Source of the DNA: Candidatus Aenigmatarchaeota archaeon
GTDB taxonomy: Archaea; Aenigmatarchaeota; Aenigmatarchaeia; QMZP01; JAUXAV01
NCBI GenBank assembly: GCA_030619735.1
Contig: JAUXAV010000016.1
Coordinates: 1-16,158, forward strand
Length of the DNA: 16,158 nucleotides
Direction: 5' to 3'
The position numbers were made by a program, and so were the translations under genes. How positions within the stretch are numbered: position 1 is the first letter of the stretch; each line of letters starts with the position of its first letter. The notes below the pieces were generated by a model, which did not search any database, was not told where the DNA came from, and worked only from the letters and a program-made list of their open reading frames with translations. Below, in pieces: positions 1 through 4,775 of the stretch.

Positions 1-630
1 AAGTTCCTGACCAAGCTCTGGAACGTTGCAAGGTTTATTTCCATGCACCCCGAACCGAAAAAGAAGCCCAGGACCCTGTTCGGGACAGATAAATGGATAA
101 TATCCGAAACAGACAAGCTGGTCAAGTATGCCAGGAAGAGATATGAAAACTATGACTTCCATAACCCGGCGAAGAAAACAAAGAACTTCATATGGGAAAC
201 CCTGGCCTCCCATTACCTGGAGCTCGTGAAGAACAGGGCATACAACCAGAAGAAGGTCTTTTCCAGGGAAGAGCAGGCCTCTGCCCTGTACACCCTCCAC
301 CATGTGCTGGACACCCTCCTGAAGCTCCTGGCCCCTATAATACCCTTCATAACATACAGCATATACCGGGATTTAAGGGGAAGGGACATCCATTTTGAGG
401 ATTTCCCCAAACCCGGAAAGCCCCTTAAAATCCCCTTCAAGACCCAGGAACTCCTAAACTTGAACAGCAAAATCTGGAAGGCGAAGAAGGGGAAAGGCCT
501 GTCACTCAGGGACCCCCTAAAGTCCGCCACCATTCCTAAGAAGTTTAAGGGAATAGGGAAGGACCTGAAGGAGACCCATAATATAGGCAAGCTGGGATAC
601 GGGAAAAAGACTGCTGTTTCTCTGAAATAA
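1..630 (+). CDS. valS: Valyl-tRNA synthetase, C-terminal part (5' truncated by window edge)
   Basis: The reading frame is open from base 1, so the gene begins before the window; the first ATG inside (base 43) is internal. The first residues, KFLTKLWNVARFIS, match the junction between the catalytic core and the anticodon-binding helical domain of class I valyl-tRNA synthetases. The next part (LASHYLELVKNR, then LDTLLKLLAPIIPFITYSIY) is typical of that anticodon-binding domain. ValRS charges tRNA-Val with valine in the cytoplasm. The protein ends in a basic Lys/Gly-rich stretch, and I see no long C-terminal coiled coil like the one in bacterial ValRS. IleRS or LeuRS are less likely given the KLWN motif, but the signature HIGH and KMSKS motifs lie outside the window. 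Confidence 0.85.
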   Translation, partial: KFLTKLWNVARFISMHPEPKKKPRTLFGTDKWIISETDKLVKYARKRYENYDFHNPAKKTKNFIWETLASHYLELVKNRAYNQKKVFSREEQASALYTLHHVLDTLLKLLAPIIPFITYSIYRDLRGRDIHFEDFPKPGKPLKIPFKTQELLNLNSKIWKAKKGKGLSLRDPLKSATIPKKFKGIGKDLKETHNIGKLGYGKKTAVSLK

Positions 631-639
631 GCCGAAATG

Positions 640-647
640 TATTTAAG
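640..647 (+). promoter_or_regulatory. TATA box for the 386-aa orphan gene
   Basis: TATTTAAG is centred about 25 bp before the ATG at 669. At the usual archaeal spacing, transcription would start at or within a few bases of the start codon, giving a leaderless mRNA. No Shine-Dalgarno sequence precedes the ATG, which fits. Confidence 0.5.
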
Positions 648-668
648 ATTTTTGATTATAGAAAAGGC

Positions 669-1829
669 ATGGTAAGGAAGATAATAGAGATAAAGGTCAC
701 TAAAAAGGGAGCAGATGGGACAACTAATATTACCTATATCAATGCCCTGGACAGCCTTCAGGGGACCATACTCAGCCAATATGATGATGCACTGGAAGCC
801 GGGATAGAAAAAGCCATATTCCAGAAGGCAGAGCAGTCCGACCAAATGGAAAGCGATAGTGTCTATGAGGTCTCCCCGACCTTCCATGACCCTACCGTAG
901 TTGTGGTAGGTCTTGGCGATGATATTACGGCAGCAGCCACGGTGAAGGCTAGGGGCATAAGAAGGCCTTTTGTAAAGAAGTTGAGAACCCCTGCAACGCA
1001 AAAAATCTACCACCATGAGAGCGGCATAGTCGGCTTTATGGAGGGAAAAGGCAGGAAGAAGTATAAGGTTATCAGGTTCCCTATCAGGCTGATAAAGGAG
1101 CTGGGAATGGATGCTGTGAGTGAGTTTTACCCTGAGATAACAGACAGCCTGGGGTTTAAGCTGCTCAATGGAAAAAAAAGCTCAGCCTTCATTGACGGGG
1201 ATTTGTCATACAGGGAAACGGAACCATTCAATCCATGCCTGGATGAAAAGGGGTTTAGACTACAGTGCGAAAAATTTAAGGCGCATGGTAATGAATTCCA
1301 AAAGAAGCTAATCTCTGTGGCCTTTTCGGTCAAGAAAAAATATGGCAGGCACAAGGAGCTTGTTGAGGATTTTGCAGCAACAGGTGACATAACCAGGTTC
1401 TATGAGGAGCTGGAGCATACTTCCTGGGACATGTGCATGATTACTAGTCCATTCCCACAGCCATTGCTAGTCAATGGCATAATGGGGAGGATGTACGTGT
1501 ACGGCTCAGATGCCAGTCCTGAAAAAAAGCACATATATGAGATGTGGATACCTATGGGCATGCTTAAGGAAATAAAGAAAAGACGGTATGAGAATGCAGT
1601 GCCAATGGAAAAGGTAAAAGAATTCCTGAAGCAGGACAGGATGTCCATTGGTGAGCATAGCTTTGGAAAGGGGATTGTTGAATCCCCACCAGTGCAGCTT
1701 GTAGGTGATATATTATACGTGTCTATTTGCAAGGACATGCAGGAATATGGTGACCTAAAGGCGCAGATAGATGACCTGGGCAAGAAATACCTTGACAGGA
1801 GAATGAATAATCTGCGGATTTTTGGCTAA
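669..1829 (+). CDS. Hypothetical protein, 386 aa, family not recognised
   Basis: I do not recognise this protein. It looks soluble: there is no signal peptide or membrane segment. It is rich in charged residues, with a hydrophobic beta-like stretch near residues 76-81 (TVVVVG) and a basic region around 95-135. It contains few cysteines and no zinc-ribbon spacing, Walker A motif or obvious catalytic signature. The C-terminal half has alternating aromatic and charged helical segments (FYEELEHTSWDMCM, YEMWIPMGMLKEIKKRRYE). The ATG at 669 is preferred because a TATA box lies about 25 bp upstream. The reading frame is intact and the codon use is somewhat more AT-rich than that of EF1A. It stands alone between valS and a microORF, so the context gives no functional hint. 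Confidence 0.75.
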   Translation: MVRKIIEIKVTKKGADGTTNITYINALDSLQGTILSQYDDALEAGIEKAIFQKAEQSDQMESDSVYEVSPTFHDPTVVVVGLGDDITAAATVKARGIRRPFVKKLRTPATQKIYHHESGIVGFMEGKGRKKYKVIRFPIRLIKELGMDAVSEFYPEITDSLGFKLLNGKKSSAFIDGDLSYRETEPFNPCLDEKGFRLQCEKFKAHGNEFQKKLISVAFSVKKKYGRHKELVEDFAATGDITRFYEELEHTSWDMCMITSPFPQPLLVNGIMGRMYVYGSDASPEKKHIYEMWIPMGMLKEIKKRRYENAVPMEKVKEFLKQDRMSIGEHSFGKGIVESPPVQLVGDILYVSICKDMQEYGDLKAQIDDLGKKYLDRRMNNLRIFG

Positions 1830-1860
1830 TTGTGTCCAGCGTGGGAAAAAGGTGGGTAAG

Positions 1861-1870
1861 TTTATAAATA
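1861..1870 (+). promoter_or_regulatory. Strong TATA box upstream of the 30-aa microORF
   Basis: TTTATAAATA is a near-consensus archaeal TATA box with purine-rich sequence just upstream. The expected transcription start, about 25 bp from the box centre, falls on the ATG at 1889, so any transcript would be leaderless. Confidence 0.55.
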
Positions 1871-1888
1871 CATACCCCAAGTATTCTT

Positions 1889-1981
1889 ATGAAGACACTG
1901 AAATCACTTGAAAGCAGGATAAATGCCCTTGACACAGGGATGCTTAATATAAGGACCAAAATAGCTGCAAGCAAGCCCTAG
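1889..1981 (+). CDS. Putative leaderless microprotein, 30 aa
   Basis: This short ORF has 30 codons plus TAG. It begins MKTLKSLESRINALDTGM and ends IAASKP. Hydrophobic residues (L4, L7, I11, L14, M18/L19, I21, I25) are spaced roughly like a heptad, so a short amphipathic helix or coiled coil is plausible. The best support is positional: a strong TATA box sits at the distance that makes the ATG the first transcribed base, and the ORF lies in an otherwise empty 239-bp gap before EF1A. It could instead be an untranslated small RNA. I recognise no family. Confidence 0.35.
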   Translation: MKTLKSLESRINALDTGMLNIRTKIAASKP

Positions 1982-2000
1982 GCATGCCTTTTATAGCAAA

Positions 2001-2010
2001 GCTTTATAAA
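2001..2010 (+). promoter_or_regulatory. TATA box for EF1A
   Basis: GCTTTATAAA lies about 60 bp before the EF1A start, so transcription would begin near base 2031 and leave a leader of roughly 38 nt. The leader carries GGAGGT at 2058-2063, a strong Shine-Dalgarno site. This gene therefore differs from the leaderless genes around it, as expected for highly expressed translation machinery. Confidence 0.55.
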
Positions 2011-2068
2011 CCCTTTTATATTAATAAAGACATTAAATTCAAAATAGAGTTCAAAATGGAGGTAAAAT

Positions 2069-3355
2069 ATGGCAGAAAAACCGCATATCAACATAATAAC
2101 AGCAGGTCATGTAGACCATGGTAAATCCACCCTGATAGGCCGATTGCTGTTTGATTCAGGCTCCCTTTCAGACCAGGAGCTCAGGAAGCTGAAGGAAAAG
2201 GCCAAGGAGCTGAAGAAGGAAACCTTTGAATTCGCTTTCGTAATGGACCAGCTAAAGGAGGAAAGGGAAAGAGGCCTTACCATAGACCTCATGTACAAGC
2301 CCATCATAACGGACAAGCTTTACTACACGGTAATAGACTGTCCAGGGCACAGGGACTTCATCAAGAACATGATTACCGGAGCATCACAGGCAGATGCCGC
2401 AATCCTTGTTGTGTCCGCAAAGGAAGGGGTCCAGGAGCAGACCAAGGAGCACATGTACCTGGCAAAGGTACTCGGAATCGGCCAGATAATAGTTGCAGTG
2501 AACAAGATGGATGCAGTGAACTATGACGAGGCCAAGTTCAAGGCAGTGAAGGAAGAGGTCGGCAAGATACTCCAGAGCCTGGGATACAAGCTTGACGAGA
2601 TACCGTTTGTCCCGGTGTCAGCATACGTGGGAGACAATGTTGTGAAGAAATCCGACAAGATGGCCTGGTACAAGGATGACACACTGCTTAAAACAATGGA
2701 TGCTTCAATAAAGGTCCCGGAGAAGCCAGTGGACAAGCCGCTAAGGCTTCCTGTCCAGGATGTCTACTCCATTACAGGGGTAGGAGTTGTTCCTGTCGGC
2801 AGGGTAGAAACAGGCGTATTAAAGGCAGGGGAGAAGGTGATTTTCGAGCCTTCCGGTGTGACAGCAGAGGTCAAGTCCATGGAGATGCATCACAAGCCCC
2901 TGGAAAAGGCAGAACCAGGCGACAACATCGGGTTCAATGTCAGGGGCGTGGAAAAGACAGCAATAAAGAAGGGTGATGTCATTGGCCCGCCCGGCAATCC
3001 GCCCACCGTAGTGAAGGAATTCACAGGACAGATAATCGTCCTGCAGCACCCCACAGTCATTACAAAGGGCTACACCCCGGTTTTCCATATGCACACAGCC
3101 CATGTGGCATGCAAGATAACAGAGCTTGTCAAGAAGATAGACCCCAAGACCGGCGCCACTATTAAGGAAAAGCCCGACATGCTGAAGACAGGCGATGCAG
3201 CAATAATAAAGGTGGAGCCTACTCAGCCCCTGGTGATAGAGAAGCAGTCCGATTTCCCCCAGATTGCAAAGTTCGCAATCAGGGACATGGGCAAAACCGT
3301 TGCAGCAGGAATATGCATTGACCTTGTAAAGGCAGAGAAGAAGAAGAAGAAGTAA
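2069..3355 (+). CDS. tuf: Translation elongation factor 1-alpha (aEF1A)
   Basis: aEF1A carries aminoacyl-tRNA to the ribosomal A site as a GTP complex. All GTPase motifs are visible in 428 residues: G1 GHVDHGKS at 13-20, switch I threonine in RERGLTID (T71), G3 DCPGH at 90-94 and G4 NKMD at 145-148. Domain 2 starts near residue 223 (RLPVQDVYSITGVGVVPVGRVETG), and domain 3 ends with the conserved FAIRDMGKTVAAGI. The full-length domain 3 and this RDMGKTVAAG ending mark an EF1A and argue against SelB or aIF2-gamma. The start is fixed by GGAGGT six bases upstream. The C-terminal five-lysine tail is unusual in length but is seen in some archaeal lineages. Codon use is biased and GC-richer than in the surrounding orphans, as expected for high expression. 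Confidence 0.97.
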   Translation: MAEKPHINIITAGHVDHGKSTLIGRLLFDSGSLSDQELRKLKEKAKELKKETFEFAFVMDQLKEERERGLTIDLMYKPIITDKLYYTVIDCPGHRDFIKNMITGASQADAAILVVSAKEGVQEQTKEHMYLAKVLGIGQIIVAVNKMDAVNYDEAKFKAVKEEVGKILQSLGYKLDEIPFVPVSAYVGDNVVKKSDKMAWYKDDTLLKTMDASIKVPEKPVDKPLRLPVQDVYSITGVGVVPVGRVETGVLKAGEKVIFEPSGVTAEVKSMEMHHKPLEKAEPGDNIGFNVRGVEKTAIKKGDVIGPPGNPPTVVKEFTGQIIVLQHPTVITKGYTPVFHMHTAHVACKITELVKKIDPKTGATIKEKPDMLKTGDAAIIKVEPTQPLVIEKQSDFPQIAKFAIRDMGKTVAAGICIDLVKAEKKKKK

Positions 3356-3373
3356 TCCCATAATCATTTTTGC

Positions 3374-3400
3374 AAAGGGTTTGGTTTTTTGCCCTTTCAA
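3374..3400 (+). terminator. Probable transcription terminator after EF1A
   Basis: A six-base inverted repeat, AAAGGG (3374-3379) and CCCTTT (3392-3397), encloses a T-rich loop that includes TTTTTT at 3385-3390. Archaeal termination depends mainly on the oligo-T run in the non-template strand, so the T tract is the important part. It lies 19 bp after the stop codon. Confidence 0.45.
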
Positions 3401-3404
3401 TTTC

Positions 3405-3413
3405 TATTTAAAT
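3405..3413 (+). promoter_or_regulatory. TATA box for the rubrerythrin cluster
   Basis: TATTTAAAT lies about 38 bp before the 56-aa ORF. Transcription would start near 3434, leaving a leader of about 12 nt. I see no other convincing TATA box before the desulforedoxin and rubrerythrin genes, so this is the likely promoter for the whole cluster. Confidence 0.5.
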
Positions 3414-3445
3414 GTTTGGACTAATATAATGTCAGGAATGAGAAT

Positions 3446-3616
3446 ATGCCTGACCCAGAAAACGAATATGTTGCTTTAAGGGTGTTCAGCTTAAGACCTT
3501 ACAATTATGAAGAAATGGCCTCTGGCAGCAACCCTCATGAAGTATTTGGAAAGGCAGATGAAATGGGAATAGAGCCGTTTATGGTTTGTGTTGAGAAAGG
3601 AAATCGCTTATATTAA
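3446..3616 (+). CDS. Hypothetical 56-aa protein, first gene of the rubrerythrin cluster
   Basis: The ORF of 56 codons plus TAA begins MPDPENEYVALRVFSLRPYN and ends EPFMVCVEKGNRLY. It is small, acidic and soluble-looking, with one cysteine, and the alternation around VALRVFSL and PFMVCVEKG suggests two beta strands. I do not recognise the family. It is supported by position: it fills the gap between a TATA box and the next ribosome-binding site, and 13 bases separate its stop from the next small ORF. An upstream in-frame choice is not available; ATGs at 3429 and 3438 are in another frame and stop after 16 and 13 codons. A role in the oxidative-stress operon would be inference from context only. 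Confidence 0.55.
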   Translation: MPDPENEYVALRVFSLRPYNYEEMASGSNPHEVFGKADEMGIEPFMVCVEKGNRLY

Positions 3617-3629
3617 TGGAGGGGTCAAA

Positions 3630-3686
3630 ATGCCATGCTGCAGTTCAAGAGGGAAGAAGAAAGCCAAGAAAAAGAAGAGGAGATAA
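3630..3686 (+). CDS. 18-aa Cys-Cys / poly-lysine microprotein
   Basis: The complete predicted peptide is MPCCSSRGKKKAKKKKRR. It has a vicinal cysteine pair at residues 3-4 and a C-terminal tail in which nine of the last ten residues are Lys or Arg. A good Shine-Dalgarno sequence (GGAGGGG, 3618-3624) lies five bases before the ATG, much better than chance for so short a frame. The next gene starts 26 bases after the stop with its own GGAGG. Cys-Cys could bind iron, zinc or another thiophilic ligand, and the tail could bind nucleic acid or ribosomes, but neither role is shown. It could also be a translated leader that controls the downstream genes. Confidence 0.5.
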   Translation: MPCCSSRGKKKAKKKKRR

Positions 3687-3712
3687 TTTTAATCATTTAA
3701 ACAGGAGGAAAT

Positions 3713-3955
3713 ATGGTAGCAGTGAAAGAGGCAGGAGAGAAATACAGGTGCAATATCTGTGGCAACGAAGTAGAGGTCACAAAAGTGGGCGGCGGAGAGC
3801 TTGTATGCTGCGGCCAGCCCATGCAGCTGATAACAGAGGCTGCGCCGGCACCAGAAACCCCGGCTCCTGAAGCAGAAGAGGCCCCCAGTGAAGAACCAGC
3901 TCCGGAAAAGCCGGCACCAGCACCCTCTGAAGGGGAAAAACCAACGACCTTTTAA
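3713..3955 (+). CDS. Desulforedoxin-domain protein with Pro/Ala/Glu-rich tail
   Basis: Residues 10-40 form a desulforedoxin-type domain: C13-x2-C16 and a vicinal C32-C33 pair, the four ligands that hold one iron as Fe(Cys)4 in desulforedoxin and in the N-terminal domain of class I desulfoferrodoxin. The catalytic superoxide-reductase domain is absent. In its place, residues 43-80 are a low-complexity tail of Pro, Ala and Glu that is probably disordered. The likely role is electron transfer to, or redox partnership with, the rubrerythrin encoded 19 bp downstream. The start is set by AGGAGG at 3703-3708, four bases before ATG. A purely zinc-binding function is the main alternative. The overlapping rightward frames in this stretch are shadows. 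Confidence 0.8.
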   Translation: MVAVKEAGEKYRCNICGNEVEVTKVGGGELVCCGQPMQLITEAAPAPETPAPEAEEAPSEEPAPEKPAPAPSEGEKPTTF

Positions 3956-3974
3956 GGTGCGGAGGCGACGGGAT

Positions 3975-4511
3975 ATGCAGATGAGGGTATTCAGGTGCAA
4001 GTTATGCGGGGATGCCTATATAGGTGAGGAAATCCCCACCCACTGCCCCTTTTGCGGGGCGCCCTCCAAATACATAATCCCTGCGGAGGAATGGGTAAAT
4101 GGCCAGGACAAGGTAAAGGAGCTCTCGGAGCAGTCCAGGGAGAACCTGGAGAAGGCCCTCCAGCTTGAGCTCAGCAGCACGGGCTTCTACCAGGCCGCCT
4201 CCAAGGCAACCCAGGACCAGCTGGTTTTCTCCATGTTCAAGCGCCTCTCCAAGGTGGAGCTGGAGCATGCCAAGATCATAAGCAAGGTAATAAAGCCCTC
4301 TTCCCCCTGGGAGGTGAAGGAGGAGCCTGCGGGCTCTGACCAGGAGAACATAGGGAACGCCCTCCAGAGGGAGGAAAGAGCAACCAAACTCTACGGCCAG
4401 GCGCTTGCCCAGACAACCGAGCCCAGGGTAAGGGAGATATTCCAGATTCTTATAGAGGTGGAGAGCACGCATACCAATCTGCTGGAGAATGTTGCTTCTA
4501 AAAATAAGTGA
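3975..4511 (+). CDS. Rubrerythrin with N-terminal rubredoxin domain
   Basis: Rubrerythrins reduce hydrogen peroxide in the cytoplasm of anaerobes. Residues 1-42 form a rubredoxin-like domain with C8-x2-C11 and C24-x2-C27 ligating iron. Residues 50-178 form a ferritin-like four-helix domain carrying likely diiron ligands E65, E95-x2-H98, E133/E134 and E163-x2-H166. The rubredoxin domain comes first, the reverse of classical rubrerythrin, so this is a reverse-rubrerythrin layout. I chose the ATG at 3975, not an upstream frame extension to 3888, because GGAGG at 3961-3965 is nine bases before it and the upstream extension would overlap the tail of the desulforedoxin gene; ATG 3981 is also possible. 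It lies in the same operon as the desulforedoxin protein. Its stop is one base from the converging tRNA gene. Confidence 0.88.
   Translation: MQMRVFRCKLCGDAYIGEEIPTHCPFCGAPSKYIIPAEEWVNGQDKVKELSEQSRENLEKALQLELSSTGFYQAASKATQDQLVFSMFKRLSKVELEHAKIISKVIKPSSPWEVKEEPAGSDQENIGNALQREERATKLYGQALAQTTEPRVREIFQILIEVESTHTNLLENVASKNK
4500..4504 (-). terminator. Oligo-T terminator for the tRNA-Ser gene
   Basis: Reading the minus strand past the tRNA 3' end, TTTTT follows after eight bases. Oligo-T in the non-template strand is the usual archaeal termination signal for stable RNAs. It overlaps the last codons of the converging rubrerythrin gene. Confidence 0.4.
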
Positions 4512-4512
4512 G

Positions 4513-4675
4513 CGCCAGGAGCAGGATTTTCATTTCCCCTTTGTTTTTCTATATCGTTTCTTTGGGGTGATAGTCTAGACCTTTCTTTTTGAAAGAAAGG
4601 GATCGACATTCGAACCTGCAAGCCCAAAGGGCACTACCTTTCCAGGGTAGCGCGTTGCCGTTCCGCCATCCTGGC
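4513..4675 (-). tRNA. tRNA-Ser(GGA) with an intron in the T loop
   Basis: The minus strand folds as a class II tRNA of 81 nt once an 82-nt insert is removed. The acceptor stem GCCAGGA (4675-4669) pairs with TCCTGGC (4520-4514), followed by discriminator G73 as expected for archaeal tRNA-Ser; CCA is not encoded. The D stem is GCG/CGC with GG in the loop. The anticodon stem CTACC/GGTAG holds the loop CTGGAAA, so the anticodon is GGA (4643-4641), reading UCC and UCU. The long variable arm GCCC-TTT-GGGC is diagnostic for Ser or Leu. The T stem GCAGG/CCTGC and loop TTCGAAT form only after the insert is removed. Uninterrupted, the T arm and acceptor stem cannot form. A standard scan that does not allow noncanonical introns could miss this gene. 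Confidence 0.88.
4527..4608 (-). other. 82-nt noncanonical tRNA intron at position 59/60
   Basis: The insert separates A59 from T60 of the T loop. A bulge-helix-bulge can be drawn at the junctions: outer helix GCAGG/CCTGC, a 3-nt bulge AAT on each side, and a 4-bp central helix TTCG/TGAA with one G-U pair. Cutting after the second base of each bulge gives exactly 4608-4527 and restores TTCGAAT. The helix expected on the intron side of the bulge is weak next to the bulge; CCCTTT/AAAGGG pairing further in, or the 9-bp hairpin CCTTTCTTT/AAAGAAAGG (4600-4580), would close it. Such a relaxed motif requires a broad-specificity archaeal splicing endonuclease. Introns at 59/60 are known mainly from Thermoproteales. 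Confidence 0.8.
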
Positions 4676-4706
4676 ACATTGATTAGATATTATTTTTGCG
4701 CTATTA

Positions 4707-4714
4707 ATACTTAA
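4707..4714 (-). promoter_or_regulatory. Candidate TATA box for tRNA-Ser
   Basis: On the minus strand TTTAAGTA lies about 32-39 bp before the mature tRNA 5' end. That would put the transcription start a few bases upstream of the tRNA, leaving a short leader for RNase P to remove. Confidence 0.35.
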
Positions 4715-4732
4715 ATTCCCCTGACAGAAACC

Positions 4733-4740
4733 TTTATAAA
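4733..4740 (+). promoter_or_regulatory. TATA box for the lysozyme-like gene
   Basis: TTTATAAA is a consensus archaeal TATA box about 40 bp before the ATG at 4776, which predicts a leader of roughly 15 nt. It lies back to back with the tRNA promoter on the other strand. Confidence 0.5.
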
Positions 4741-4775
4741 GCACTTTTAACCACTATTTAGTTATAAGTGATACC

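Noticed and set aside
213..1016. Long minus-strand frame of 267 codons opposite valS and the orphan gene
   Set aside because: It spans two well-supported plus-strand genes and the gap between them, has no promoter or ribosome-binding site, and its translation is an irregular Tyr/Arg/Phe-rich mix without domain features.
2819..3400. Minus-strand frame of 193 codons antisense to EF1A
   Set aside because: Leu/Cys/His-rich shadow of a highly conserved gene and begins inside the EF1A terminator.
3616..3870. Plus-strand 84-codon frame starting at the ATG in TTAATGGAGG
   Set aside because: Its ATG is part of the ribosome-binding site for the 18-residue ORF, it has no site of its own, and it overlaps the desulforedoxin gene in another frame with an Arg-rich shadow translation.
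3888..3974. N-terminal extension of rubrerythrin to ATG 3888
   Set aside because: It would overlap the tail of the desulforedoxin gene by 68 bases, lacks a ribosome-binding site and adds a basic segment not found before the rubredoxin domain.
4580..4600. 9-bp hairpin considered as a stand-alone terminator between rubrerythrin and the lysozyme-like gene
   Set aside because: It lies inside the intron of the minus-strand tRNA-Ser gene, which explains it better; there is no adjacent T run on the plus strand after the stem.
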